Below are positions 25,567 to 34,934 of a stretch of 64,000 bases of DNA, piece by piece (position 1 is the first letter of the stretch; the number at the start of each line of letters is the position of its first letter). Under the pieces are notes generated by a model. That model searched no databases. It was given only the letters and a program-made list of their open reading frames with translations, and was not told the origin of the DNA. Position numbers and translations under genes: made by a program. Source of the DNA: Nitrogeniibacter sp050293885 (GTDB lineage Bacteria; Pseudomonadota; Gammaproteobacteria; Burkholderiales; Rhodocyclaceae); assembly GCA_050293885.1 (NCBI GenBank), contig JBNKNO010000010.1, positions 1-64,000 on the forward strand, read 5' to 3'.

Positions 25567-25572
25567 TATAAT
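25567..25572 (+). promoter_or_regulatory. -10 element of ppa promoter
   Basis: TATAAT, 30 bp before the ppa start; the -35 (around 25544) is poor. A GGGAGGG ribosome site follows. Confidence 0.55.
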
Positions 25573-25601
25573 CGACAGAATTTTTTCAACGGGAGGGAAG
25601 C

Positions 25602-26150
25602 ATGGGCTTAGATCTAGTCAAGACCGGTAATGATGTGCCAAACGATATCAACGTGATCATCGAGATCCCGTCGCACGGTGACCCCATCAAGTTCGAGGTC
25701 GACAAGGATAGCGGCGCGATTTTCGTGGATCGTTTCATGGGCACCGCCATGCACTACCCGTGCAACTATGGTTACGTGCCGCACACCGTGGCGGGCGATG
25801 GCGACCCGGTCGATGTGCTGGTCGTCTCGCCGTTTCCGCTGCAGGCGGGCGTGGTGATCCGCTGCCGTCCGATCGGCATGCTCAAGATGGAAGACGAGTC
25901 CGGTATGGATGGCAAGGTACTGGCCGTGCCGGTGTCCAAGTTGACGCCGCTGTACGACAAGGTAAGCACCTTCCGTGACATGCCCGACACACTGCTCAAG
26001 CAGATCGAACACTTCTTTGCCCACTACAAGGATCTGGAACAAGGCAAGTGGGTGAAGGTCACCGGCTGGGTCGACGTGGACGAGGCCAGGAAGGAAATCA
26101 CCGACGGCGTGGCGACCTACAATTCAGCCAAGGACAAGCCGGCGTTTTGA
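25602..26150 (+). CDS. ppa: soluble inorganic pyrophosphatase (family I)
   Basis: 182 residues with the family I signature DGDPVDVLV and Lys/Tyr/Asp residues typical of E. coli PPase (HYPCNYGYVPHT, PLYDKVS). It hydrolyses PPi in the cytoplasm using Mg2+. It converges on hppA, a membrane PPase, across a shared terminator. Length is normal. Confidence 0.96.
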   Translation: MGLDLVKTGNDVPNDINVIIEIPSHGDPIKFEVDKDSGAIFVDRFMGTAMHYPCNYGYVPHTVAGDGDPVDVLVVSPFPLQAGVVIRCRPIGMLKMEDESGMDGKVLAVPVSKLTPLYDKVSTFRDMPDTLLKQIEHFFAHYKDLEQGKWVKVTGWVDVDEARKEITDGVATYNSAKDKPAF

Positions 26151-26182
26151 TGTGACAGGCCGTTGTGCCTGCCCGGCAACGA

Positions 26183-26210
26183 AAAAGGCCCCGCCAATGC
26201 GGGGCCTTTT
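26183..26210. terminator. bidirectional terminator between ppa and hppA
   Basis: A perfect 12-bp stem AAAAGGCCCCGC/GCGGGGCCTTTT with loop CAAT. It has T runs on both strands, so it serves both convergent genes. Confidence 0.92.
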
Positions 26211-26230
26211 GTTTATGGTGTCGCGCCCGA

Positions 26231-28270
26231 TCAGGCCAGCAGCGGCACAATCAGCAGAGCAACGAGGTTGATGATCTTGATCAGCGGGTTGACCGCCGGG
26301 CCGGCCGTATCCTTGTAGGGGTCGCCGACGGTATCGCCCGTCACCGCAGCCTTGTGGGCTTCGGAACCCTTGCCGCCGTGATTGCCATCCTCGATATACT
26401 TCTTGGCGTTGTCCCAGGCGCCGCCGCCGGTGGTCATCGAAATGGCGACGAACAGGCCGGTGACGATGGTGCCCATGAGCACACCACCGAGCGCTTGCGG
26501 GCCGAGAATCAAGCCCACCGCGATCGGTACCAGCACCGGCAGGATCGACGGAAGCATCATCTCCTTGATGGCTGATTTGGTGAGCATATCCACCGCGCGC
26601 GAGTAGTCCGGCTTGGCCGTGCCTTCCATGATGCCGGCGATCTCGCGGAACTGGCGACGTACCTCGATCACCACCGAGCCGGCGGAGCGGCCGACCGCTT
26701 CCATCGCCATCGCGCCGAAGAGGAAGGGAATCAGGCCGCCGATGAACAGGCCGACAATGACCATGTGGTTCGACAGGTCGAAGGTCAGCTCGTGGCCGGA
26801 AGTCTCCAGTGCATGGGTGTAGTCAGCGAACAGCACCAGTGCGGCGAGGCCGGCCGAGCCGATGGCGTAGCCTTTGGTGACCGCCTTGGTGGTGTTGCCG
26901 ACCGCATCCAGCGGATCGGTCACGGCGCGCACCGACTCGGGCATTTCGGCCATTTCGGCGATGCCGCCGGCGTTGTCGGTGATCGGCCCGTAGGCATCGA
27001 GTGCAACGATGATGCCAGCCATCGACAACATCGAGGTCGCTGCGATCGCAATGCCGTACAGCCCCGCGAAGTAGTGGGACAGCAGGATCGCCACGCACAC
27101 CGACAGCACCGGCCAGGCAGTGGATTTCATCGACACACCGATGCCGGCAATGATGTTGGTGGCGTGGCCCGTTTCGGAGGCGGCCGCGACGTGCTGCACG
27201 GGTTTGAATTCCGTGCCGGTGTAGTACTCGGTGATCCACACCATGGCCGCGGTGAGCACCAGCCCGACCAGCGAGGCGGCAAAGATCTTCATCTGCGATC
27301 CGGCGGCGCCGAGGGCATCGTCCGGCACCAGCCATTGGGTGACGAAGAAGAAGGCGATCGCTGCGATCACCCCGGCGACGATCAGGCCGCGGTACAAGGC
27401 GTTCATGATCTTGCCGCCTTCATTCACCTTGACGAACATCGAGCCGATGATCGAGGCGATGATCGCTACCGAGCCGAGTGTCAGCGGGTAGAGCACGCCG
27501 GTTTCCGGTGAGCCGGTGAGCGTCAGTGCGCCGAGAATCATGGTGGCGATCAGCGTCACCGCATACGTTTCGAACAGGTCGGCTGCCATGCCGGCGCAGT
27601 CACCGACGTTGTCGCCCACGTTGTCGGCAATCACTGCCGGGTTGCGCGGATCGTCCTCTGGAATACCGGCTTCGACCTTGCCGACCAGGTCGGCACCGAC
27701 GTCCGCACCCTTGGTGAAGATGCCGCCGCCCAGACGGGCGAAAATCGAAATCAGTGATGAGCCGAACGCCAGACCGACCAGCGGGTGGAGGATGTCGACC
27801 ATCGCCACCCCAGACGCTGCGTTGCCCTTGAGGAAGGCGTAGTAGCCCGCGACCCCCAGCAGACCCAAACCAGCGACCAGCATGCCGGTGATGGCGCCGC
27901 CGCGGAAGGCGACCGTCATTGCCTCATTGACCCCTTTGCGGGCCGCTTCGGCAGTGCGCAGGTTGGCGCGTACCGAGACGTTCATGCCGATGTAGCCCGC
28001 TGCGCCGGAGAGCACCGCGCCGAACAGGAAGCCGATGGCGGTGAGCCAGCTCAGTGCGAAGCCGATGGCGACGAACAGCACCGCACCGACGGCGGCAATC
28101 GTCGAATACTGCCTGTTGAGGTAGGCCGATGCGCCTGCCTGAATGGCGCGACCGATCTCCTGCATGCGCTCGTTGCCGGCGGGCAGGGCGAGAATCCAGC
28201 GACTGAAATAGGCGCCGTAGAGTATGGCGAGTACGGCACAAAAGAGGGCAAACCACAGTGCAACGGACAT
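26231..28270 (-). CDS. hppA: K+-independent proton-pumping membrane pyrophosphatase
   Basis: 679 residues, about 16 helices. The catalytic motifs DVGADLVGKVE and DDPRNPAVIADNVGDNVGD are present. The diagnostic site reads GNTTKAVTKGYAIGSA, with Lys where K+-dependent enzymes have Ala, so it should be a K+-independent H+ pump. It couples PPi hydrolysis to proton export. ATG 28270 follows a GGGAGG site. Confidence 0.95.
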   Translation of the reverse strand: MSVALWFALFCAVLAILYGAYFSRWILALPAGNERMQEIGRAIQAGASAYLNRQYSTIAAVGAVLFVAIGFALSWLTAIGFLFGAVLSGAAGYIGMNVSVRANLRTAEAARKGVNEAMTVAFRGGAITGMLVAGLGLLGVAGYYAFLKGNAASGVAMVDILHPLVGLAFGSSLISIFARLGGGIFTKGADVGADLVGKVEAGIPEDDPRNPAVIADNVGDNVGDCAGMAADLFETYAVTLIATMILGALTLTGSPETGVLYPLTLGSVAIIASIIGSMFVKVNEGGKIMNALYRGLIVAGVIAAIAFFFVTQWLVPDDALGAAGSQMKIFAASLVGLVLTAAMVWITEYYTGTEFKPVQHVAAASETGHATNIIAGIGVSMKSTAWPVLSVCVAILLSHYFAGLYGIAIAATSMLSMAGIIVALDAYGPITDNAGGIAEMAEMPESVRAVTDPLDAVGNTTKAVTKGYAIGSAGLAALVLFADYTHALETSGHELTFDLSNHMVIVGLFIGGLIPFLFGAMAMEAVGRSAGSVVIEVRRQFREIAGIMEGTAKPDYSRAVDMLTKSAIKEMMLPSILPVLVPIAVGLILGPQALGGVLMGTIVTGLFVAISMTTGGGAWDNAKKYIEDGNHGGKGSEAHKAAVTGDTVGDPYKDTAGPAVNPLIKIINLVALLIVPLLA

Positions 28271-28550
28271 ACTTGACTACCTCCCTGACAATGCGTGGGT
28301 CGAGATGTTGCGACTACTCACCCGGCGCCTCTCATCCTTTTCGGGTGTGAAATGGCGCCGTGCGGATGTTCAGTTGTTAGGGGGACTGACTTGTCATTTT
28401 TTATTATCGTGATGCGGCGGTCGTGAATCCTTGCCAAGGTGCGGATCGTGTGCGGCCGGTCGTTAATATGTCAGATGTTGCTGTGTGGGGCAATCCTGAT
28501 TTCCCTTTGCCGGACCTCAACGCAGGTTTGGCCGCTGCGGTGTGGGCGAG

Positions 28551-29675
28551 TCAGGCCGGCCGGAAGGGCGTTCGTTCGTTCAGTTCGTCGATCCACGCGT
28601 CCATGTGGCCACTTTCCTGCTCAAGGAAGCGTGCAACGGCGTCGGCAAAACGCGGATCGCGCAGCCAGTGGGCCGATCGGGTCGGTTGTGGGGTAAAACC
28701 ACGGGCGAGTTTGTGCTCGCCCTGAGCGCCGCCTTCCAGGTGGACCAGGCCATGATCGATGGCGTACTCGATGGCTTGGTAGTAGCAGGCCTCGAAGTGC
28801 AGGCACGGGATATCCTCCACCGCGCCCCAGTACCGGCCATACAGTGTGCGGGCGTCGATCAGGAACCAAGCGGCCGCGACCGGCGCGCCGTTGCGCTCGG
28901 CGATCAGCAAGCGGACGGCATCGGGTTGCCGCTGTGCGAGCGTGGCAAAGAACGCTTCGCTCAGATAGGGCGTCGAGCGGTGTCGCGCGTAGGTCAGCCG
29001 GTAGCACAGGTGAAAGAAGGCAAGTTCGTCCGGCGTCATCTCGTCGCCGCGGCGCCAGTGCAGGCTGACTCCGGCATCACGCACGCGTCTGCGTTCCTGG
29101 CGGATCTTCTTGCGCTTGTCGCGGGTCAGCGAGGCGAGAAAGGCGTCGAAATCGGCATACCCGGCGTTGCGCCAGTGAAATTGCGCGCCCTGGCGGATCA
29201 TCAGGCCAGCGTTGGCCAGCACACGGGCATCCTCCTTCCCGGGAAAGAGCACGTGGAAGGAGCCATGACTACCGGCCTCGATCCAAGCCATCACTGCGCT
29301 CAACAACCGTGTTCGTACCGCCGCCGAGACACCGAGCAGGCGACGCCCCGGAACGGGGGTAAACGGAATGGCCGAGAGCCACTTGGGATAGTAGTCGAGG
29401 CCGTGTTGCTCATAGGCCTGGGCCCAGGCCCAGTCAAAAACGTATTCGCCCCAGGAGTGGAGTTTTTCGTACAGCGGCATGGCGGCGATCAACGCGCCAT
29501 CGGCCCACAGCGTGGCATGGTGCGGTTGCCAGCCACTGTCGCCGCCAACGGCGCCGCTGTCCTCCAGCGCCGCCAGAAAGGCGTGCTGCAGGCAGGGCTG
29601 ATCGCCCGCGAGCGCATTCCACGGATCCGCGGGCAGTTCGGCCATGCGACGAAAAAAGCGAAGTTCGTTTGGCAT
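28551..29675 (-). CDS. FemAB/GNAT-like N-acyltransferase (COG3146)
   Basis: 374 residues resembling DUF482/COG3146 (peptidogalycan-type GNAT proteins). Motifs include AMPLYEK near the N-terminus, FLASLTRDKRKKIRQERRRV, HRSTPYLSEAFF, and LEGGAQGEHKLARGF near the C-terminus. The acceptor substrate is unknown; a cell-envelope role is only inferred from the family. The frame runs 37 codons further upstream, but ATG 29675 begins the conserved region. It is divergent from nadE. Confidence 0.8.
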   Translation of the reverse strand: MPNELRFFRRMAELPADPWNALAGDQPCLQHAFLAALEDSGAVGGDSGWQPHHATLWADGALIAAMPLYEKLHSWGEYVFDWAWAQAYEQHGLDYYPKWLSAIPFTPVPGRRLLGVSAAVRTRLLSAVMAWIEAGSHGSFHVLFPGKEDARVLANAGLMIRQGAQFHWRNAGYADFDAFLASLTRDKRKKIRQERRRVRDAGVSLHWRRGDEMTPDELAFFHLCYRLTYARHRSTPYLSEAFFATLAQRQPDAVRLLIAERNGAPVAAAWFLIDARTLYGRYWGAVEDIPCLHFEACYYQAIEYAIDHGLVHLEGGAQGEHKLARGFTPQPTRSAHWLRDPRFADAVARFLEQESGHMDAWIDELNERTPFRPA

Positions 29676-29895
29676 CGGGCGTTGGTTGTGGGGCGGTAAT
29701 GGACAGCACCCCCGCGCAAGGGGCGCCTTATTTTTGGGCAGTGTCATCGGCTGCCGTGAGGCCGACAGTCTCGCAGTTTTTTCCACCCATTATCCACAGG
29801 CTTGTGCACCGTTGATGTGAATAAGTCGGGGGCCGGGTCCGTGCGCGCGTGATGCACGGCACAAACGCGCGGGCTGACGGTATAGTTACACCGCT

Positions 29896-31512
29896 ATGAA
29901 CAGAACCCTTGCCATTGCTGTTGCCCAGATCAACCAGATCGTGGGCGACATTTCCGGAAATACCCGTCGTATTGTCGACGCCATGGCCGAAGCCAAGGCG
30001 CAAGGCGCGCAGTTGATGCTGACGCCCGAATTGTCGATTTGCGGTTATCCCCCCGAAGACCTGCTGCTGCGTGCCGATTTTTTCGAAGCCTGCCGCCATG
30101 CGGTGGAGTCGCTTGCGGCACAAACGGGCGATATGGCCGTGGTGGTCGGCTATCCGGATCACGACGAATACGGCCGTTACAACGCCGCGGCCGTGCTGCG
30201 CAATGGTCGCATCGTCGCCAACTGCCGCAAGCAACGTCTGCCCAACTACGAAGTATTCGACGAAAAACGCTATTTCGATGCGGCCGTCGAGCCCTGCGTA
30301 TTCGAACTCGATGGTGTGCGCTGCGGCTTGCTCATCTGTGCCGACCTGTGGGGGCCTGCGCCCGCCGCCGGGCTGAGCCACGCAGGGGCGGAGGTGATTC
30401 TGGCCGTCAACGCCTCGCCCTGTCATCTGGGCAAGCAGCAAGAGCGATATCGTGTGGCGCGGGACCGCGTCGGCGAGACCGGTCTGCCGGTGCTGTACGC
30501 CAACATGGTCGGCGGACAGGACGAACTGGTGTTCGATGGTGCTTCCTTCGCCATGCAGAGCGACACCGATATCGCCTGGCAGGCCGCCTCGTTCGAGGCG
30601 TCGGTTCAGGTGGTGCATCTGGCCGATGGCCGTTGGCTGCCGGCCGAGTGCGCACCGCTGCGCGCGCTGGAGGACGAGGCCTACACGGCCATGGTCATGG
30701 GTGTGCGCGATTACATCGGCAAGAACGGATTCCCGAGCGTCATCATCGGTTTGTCGGGCGGCATCGATTCGGCGCTGACACTGGCGGTGGCGGTCGATGC
30801 GCTGGGCGCGGAACGTGTGCGTGCGGTCATGATGCCCTCGCCCTACACGGCACAGATGAGTCTCGACGACGCCGCCGACATGGCCCGGCGCCTGAACGTG
30901 CGCTACGACATCCTGCCCATCGAGCCGGCCATGAAGACCTTCCAGAGCATGCTCGCCGAGCAGTTTGCCGGTTTGCCGGAAGACACCACCGAGGAAAATC
31001 TGCAAAGTCGCATTCGCGGCATGCTGCTGATGGCCTTGTCGAACAAGACCGGCGCCATCGTGCTGACCACCGGCAACAAGAGTGAGATGGCGACCGGCTA
31101 CGCCACGCTGTATGGCGACATGGCGGGTGGCTATGCCGTCCTCAAGGATTTGTACAAGACGCTGGTGTACCGCGTGTCGACGTGGCGCAATACGCGCTCG
31201 GAGGTCATGCCCGTCAACATCATCACGCGGCCGCCGTCGGCCGAATTGAAGCCCGATCAAGTGGATCAGGACACCTTGCCCCCGTACGACATTCTCGATG
31301 CGATCATCGAGGCTTACATGGAGCGCGACGAGTCGCCCCGCGAGATCATTGCGCGGGGGTATGATGAGCCCGTCGTGCGACGCACGGTCAACATGCTCAA
31401 GCGAAATGAATACAAACGGCGCCAGGCGCCGGTCGGCATTCGCCTCACGCGGCGCGGATTCGGCAAGGACTGGCGTTTTCCCATTACCGCCCGGTATCAG
31501 GATCCGTATTGA
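29896..31512 (+). CDS. nadE: glutamine-dependent NAD+ synthetase
   Basis: 538 residues. The N-terminal nitrilase-like glutaminase domain (about 1-260) has E46-like, Lys and Cys regions (LTPELSICGYPPEDLL, NCRKQRLPNYEVFDE). The C-terminal synthetase has the P-loop LSGGIDSALTLAV near residue 286. It makes NAD+ from deamido-NAD+ with Gln and ATP. No Shine-Dalgarno site is visible before ATG 29896. A P-II gene follows after 41 bp, an order common in betaproteobacteria. Confidence 0.95.
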   Translation: MNRTLAIAVAQINQIVGDISGNTRRIVDAMAEAKAQGAQLMLTPELSICGYPPEDLLLRADFFEACRHAVESLAAQTGDMAVVVGYPDHDEYGRYNAAAVLRNGRIVANCRKQRLPNYEVFDEKRYFDAAVEPCVFELDGVRCGLLICADLWGPAPAAGLSHAGAEVILAVNASPCHLGKQQERYRVARDRVGETGLPVLYANMVGGQDELVFDGASFAMQSDTDIAWQAASFEASVQVVHLADGRWLPAECAPLRALEDEAYTAMVMGVRDYIGKNGFPSVIIGLSGGIDSALTLAVAVDALGAERVRAVMMPSPYTAQMSLDDAADMARRLNVRYDILPIEPAMKTFQSMLAEQFAGLPEDTTEENLQSRIRGMLLMALSNKTGAIVLTTGNKSEMATGYATLYGDMAGGYAVLKDLYKTLVYRVSTWRNTRSEVMPVNIITRPPSAELKPDQVDQDTLPPYDILDAIIEAYMERDESPREIIARGYDEPVVRRTVNMLKRNEYKRRQAPVGIRLTRRGFGKDWRFPITARYQDPY

Positions 31513-31553
31513 CGGCCAGGCGACCCATAAACACAAATATCAGGAGATAAACG

Positions 31554-31892
31554 ATGAAGAAGATCGAAGCGGTGATCAAGCCGTTCAAGCTGGACGAAGT
31601 GCGTGAGGCGCTCTCCGATGTGGGCATTACCGGCCTGACGGTGAGTGAGGTCAAGGGCTTCGGCCGGCAGAAAGGCCACACCGAACTGTATCGCGGGGCC
31701 GAGTATGTGGTCGATTTTCTCCCCAAGATCAAGGTCGAGATCGTCGTCACCGACGGCACGGTCGATCAGGCCATCGAAGCCATTGTGAAGGCTGCGCACA
31801 CGGGCAAGATTGGCGATGGCAAGATTTTCGTGACGGCGGTCGAGCAAGTGGTGCGCATCCGTACCGGCGAGACGGACGAAGACGCCATCTGA
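31554..31892 (+). CDS. glnB: P-II nitrogen regulatory protein
   Basis: 112 residues with the T-loop GRQKGHTELYRGAEY and Tyr51, the uridylylation site, plus the C-terminal RIRTGETDEDAI. P-II proteins integrate ATP/ADP, 2-oxoglutarate and glutamine signals. The EQVVRIRTGET ending and the nadE linkage favour GlnB over GlnK (no amtB nearby), but the distinction is not firm. AGGAG precedes ATG 31554, and a terminator follows. Confidence 0.93.
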   Translation: MKKIEAVIKPFKLDEVREALSDVGITGLTVSEVKGFGRQKGHTELYRGAEYVVDFLPKIKVEIVVTDGTVDQAIEAIVKAAHTGKIGDGKIFVTAVEQVVRIRTGETDEDAI

Positions 31893-31917
31893 GCGAATTG
31901 GCCAAGCGCAAAAGACA

Positions 31918-31940
31918 ACGGCCGCGTTAGCGGCCGTTTC
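31918..31940 (+). terminator. terminator after glnB
   Basis: An 8-bp stem ACGGCCGC/GCGGCCGT with loop GTTA, then TTTC. The T run is short, but it lies in the convergent gap between glnB and the Smr gene. Confidence 0.65.
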
Positions 31941-31944
31941 ATGT

Positions 31945-32934
31945 TCACGCGCGTGGTCGTTTGTCGGCCGCGCGCAGCAGCACGCGCAAGGCGCCACTGC
32001 CGCCTTCATGTGGTCGTGCCTGACAGAACGCCAGAATCTCCTCGCGTTGCGCCAACCATCCGCGCGACAGATGCTTGAGCACGCCGACCTTGCCCGGTGA
32101 GCGCAAGCCCTTGCCATGCACCACGCGTACGCAACGCTGACCGCGCAACAGCGCCACGGCCAGAAATTCACCGAGTGCAATGCGGGCCTCGTCTCGCGTC
32201 ATGCCGTGCAGATCGATTTCGTTCTGCACGATCCAGCGGCCGCGTCGCAGGTCGGTGAGCACGCGGCGGGGCAGGCCAGGGCGCAGAAACGTGGCCTCTT
32301 CGCCGATGTCGAGCCGGTCTTCGAGGGTGAACGGATCGAGACTTTCGCTCAGCACGGCGCGCGCGTCGGCGTCCTTTTGACGCGGTGCCGCTACCGGCGG
32401 TGGTGGTTCGATATCGACCCGGTTGTTGTCCTTGAGCGGTGTGGTGCTGGCCGCCAGCCAACCCAGGACGTCGTCCGGGTTGAGCATCTCTGCCGCGGGG
32501 GGGATGGGTGGCGGTTCGGGTTTGACGGATTCGTCGTAAGCGAGGTTGCGCTCGGGCAGCGGGGTGACGTCCTGCATCAGGTGGCGAAAATAGGCAGCGT
32601 CATCTGCGGGCGGCGGTTTGTCGTGCCGCGCCGCGCCCGTTTCGACGTCGTCGGTCGGTTTTGGACGCGGCACCGGGGCCGGGCGCGCCGGCTCGACAAG
32701 CGCGCGGTTGGACGCAGGCAGGGGCGTGGCGTCGCCGACCTGCTGGCGAAACAGCGCCGCGTCATCGTCAATGGCGGGCGGGGTCTCCGGGGCGCTTGTG
32801 CGGGGTGGCGACGGGGTCTTGTCGGTGCCGGATCGCGGGCGAGCCCTGGCTTGTTTGAGCGCGGCGAAACGATCGTCCGCCAGGCGCGTCGGGCGGTCTC
32901 CAGCCGCTGGAGTCGTCCGACGCTTGCGGGCCAT
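31945..32934 (-). CDS. Smr-domain protein with triplicated N-terminal motif
   Basis: 329 residues. The C-terminal Smr domain has DLHG (241-244) and HGKG (273-276), the nuclease motifs of SmrB/MutS2-type proteins. The N-terminal half is low-complexity, rich in Pro/Ala/Arg. It holds three degenerate copies (about 56-77, 111-130, 154-172) of a DDaalFR-x6-TPLPxxNR motif resembling the single LFRQLMAGTRKI element of E. coli SmrB. ATG 32934 is 4 bp after the trxB stop. Likely an endonuclease acting on mRNA at stalled ribosomes; inferred. Confidence 0.85.
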   Translation of the reverse strand: MARKRRTTPAAGDRPTRLADDRFAALKQARARPRSGTDKTPSPPRTSAPETPPAIDDDAALFRQQVGDATPLPASNRALVEPARPAPVPRPKPTDDVETGAARHDKPPPADDAAYFRHLMQDVTPLPERNLAYDESVKPEPPPIPPAAEMLNPDDVLGWLAASTTPLKDNNRVDIEPPPPVAAPRQKDADARAVLSESLDPFTLEDRLDIGEEATFLRPGLPRRVLTDLRRGRWIVQNEIDLHGMTRDEARIALGEFLAVALLRGQRCVRVVHGKGLRSPGKVGVLKHLSRGWLAQREEILAFCQARPHEGGSGALRVLLRAADKRPRA

Positions 32935-32938
32935 GGGC

Positions 32939-33895
32939 TCAGGCCGCGCCGAGGCTGTCCAGGTAGCGCTCGGCGTCGAGCGCAGCCATGCAGCCGGTGC
33001 CGGCACTGGTGACGGCCTGGCGGTAGATGTGGTCCTGCACGTCGCCGGCGGCAAACACGCCGGGTACGCTGGTGGCTGTGGCGTTTCCTTCGCGGCCGCC
33101 GTGAGTGACGATGTAGCCACCCTCCATGTCGAGCTGACCTGCGAAAATGTCGGTGTTGGGCTTGTGGCCGATGGCGATGAACACGCCCATCAGGTCGATA
33201 TCCTCCGTTTCGCCCGATTGCACGTTCTTGATGCGCATGCCGGTCACGCCCATGTCATCGCCCAGCACTTCGTCGAGGGTGCTGAACAGTTTCAGCTCGA
33301 TCTTGCCGGCCTCGACCTTCTCCATGAGTTTGCCGATGAGAATCTTCTCGGCACGGAAGGTGTCGCGACGATGCACCAGCGTGACCTTGCTGGCGATATT
33401 GGCCAGGTACAGGGCTTCTTCGACCGCCGTGTTGCCGCCGCCGATGACGGCCACTTCCTTGTTGCGGTAGAAAAATCCGTCGCAGGTTGCGCAGGCCGAT
33501 ACGCCGCGGCCCTGAAAGGCCTCTTCGGACGGCAGGCCGATGTATTTGGCGGTGGCGCCGGTGCAGATGATGAGTGCATCGCAGGTGTATTCGCCCGCAT
33601 CGCCGACGAGGCGGATGGGCTTCTCGTTCAGGTGCGTGGTGTGGATGTGGTCGAAGACCATTTCGGTCTCGAAACGTTCGGCATGCTTCTTGAAACGTTC
33701 CATCAGCTCGGGGCCCTGGACGCCGTCGGCATCCGCCGGCCAGTTGTCCACGTCGGTGGTGGTCATCAGTTGTCCGCCTTGCTCCACGCCGGTGATCAGT
33801 ACCGGCTTGAGGTTGGCGCGGGCGGCATACACCGCAGCGGTGTAACCGGCAGGGCCGGAACCGAGAATGATGAGTTTTTCGTGTCGCGTGCTCAT
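32939..33895 (-). CDS. trxB: thioredoxin reductase
   Basis: 318 residues. The FAD-binding GSGPAGYTAA is at the N-terminus, the redox motif CATC at 135-138, the NADPH motif GGGNTAVEEAL follows, and the FAD C-terminal motif is GVFAAGDVQD. It reduces thioredoxin with NADPH. It is co-transcribed with the Smr gene (4-bp gap) and divergent from the CRP-like regulator. Confidence 0.96.
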   Translation of the reverse strand: MSTRHEKLIILGSGPAGYTAAVYAARANLKPVLITGVEQGGQLMTTTDVDNWPADADGVQGPELMERFKKHAERFETEMVFDHIHTTHLNEKPIRLVGDAGEYTCDALIICTGATAKYIGLPSEEAFQGRGVSACATCDGFFYRNKEVAVIGGGNTAVEEALYLANIASKVTLVHRRDTFRAEKILIGKLMEKVEAGKIELKLFSTLDEVLGDDMGVTGMRIKNVQSGETEDIDLMGVFIAIGHKPNTDIFAGQLDMEGGYIVTHGGREGNATATSVPGVFAAGDVQDHIYRQAVTSAGTGCMAALDAERYLDSLGAA

Positions 33896-34137
33896 AGGGG
33901 ATCGTCTGGCTGGCAGGTGGATGGGAAGAAGCCGACGATTATACCGTGGGGCCGCGAATCAAGATTTCCGTCGACATGCCGTCAAACGCTAAGAACCGTC
34001 TGCGAGAGCCCCCTGCGTGATGACATGGGGGACGTTAATATTTGATGTATTCGTGATAGTGTCGCGATACAAACACGTGAAATACCAGTGGTTTTTGTGC
34101 ACTTGGCGCGCATCGCCGCTGATGACAGGAGTCAGGA

Positions 34138-34809
34138 ATGGGTCAAACGGCTGCAGTTTCGAGCATTGCCTTGCGTACGTTTTCGCTCTTTCAAAATCTG
34201 CCTGACGACAGGCTCGTCAAGGTCATCCAGTGCGCCATGATGCGTCGCGTGCCGCGCGGCCAGGCGGTGGTGCATGCGGGCGACCAGCCGGACTACGTGT
34301 ATTTCGTGCTCACGGGCAGTCTGAAAGTGCTGGTCAGTGATGAAGACGGTCGGGAAGTCATCCTCACCATTCTCGGTCAGGGTGAGTTGTTTGGCGAGAT
34401 GGGCATCTTCGACGAACAGCCGCGTTCGGCCTCGGTCGTTGCGGTTCAGCCGTCGGATCTCATCATGATTTCGAAGCAGGACTTCAAGCAGCTGATGCGC
34501 GACGATTTCGATATCGCCTGGAGCATCATGTGCAATCTGGCCGATCGCCTGCGCACGGCCGATCGCAAGATCGAAAGCCTCGCGCTCATGGATGTTTACG
34601 GCCGCGTGGCCCACTTGCTGCTCGACATGTCGGAGCAGCGCGATGGCCAGACCGTCGTGGTGCGCAAGATTTCCAAGCAGGACATCGCCAAGATGATCGG
34701 CGCCTCGCGGGAGATGGTGAGCCGGGTCATGAAGGATCTGGGCGTGCAAGGGCTGATCGAGGAGACCTCGAACGGCATCATCCTGCGCGAACGCATCCTC
34801 GATATCTGA
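34138..34809 (+). CDS. CRP-like cyclic-nucleotide-type regulator
   Basis: 223 residues. The cNMP pocket is well kept: FGE at 85-87 and PRSA at 95-98, with Arg and Ser as in CRP. The HTH has GASREMVSRVMKDL, the CRP-type R-E-x-x-S-R recognition helix rather than the FNR type. No cluster cysteines are present. It probably responds to cAMP or a related nucleotide; targets are unknown. ATG 34138 has AGGAG 9 nt upstream. Third Crp/Fnr protein in the window. Confidence 0.9.
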   Translation: MGQTAAVSSIALRTFSLFQNLPDDRLVKVIQCAMMRRVPRGQAVVHAGDQPDYVYFVLTGSLKVLVSDEDGREVILTILGQGELFGEMGIFDEQPRSASVVAVQPSDLIMISKQDFKQLMRDDFDIAWSIMCNLADRLRTADRKIESLALMDVYGRVAHLLLDMSEQRDGQTVVVRKISKQDIAKMIGASREMVSRVMKDLGVQGLIEETSNGIILRERILDI

Positions 34810-34875
34810 GTCGATTCGACCGCCTCATCGCAATGTTCGCTCACATCGCCTCGCCGGTTCGGCGGGGCGTTCTCG

Positions 34876-34881
34876 TATAAT
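34876..34881 (+). promoter_or_regulatory. possible ftsK promoter -10
   Basis: TATAAT, 54 bp before ftsK. No convincing -35 is seen. A GC hairpin (about 34848-34869) just upstream may end the regulator transcript. Confidence 0.45.
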
Positions 34882-34934
34882 GCGCCTGTGTTTTTTCTCA
34901 GCTGTTTCTGACAGCGCAAGTTAGTCCCTATCCG

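Noticed and set aside
29881..29896. Leaderless nadE transcript from TATAGT at 29881-29886
   Set aside because: No -35 is visible; a start 3 nt before the ATG cannot be supported from one weak -10.
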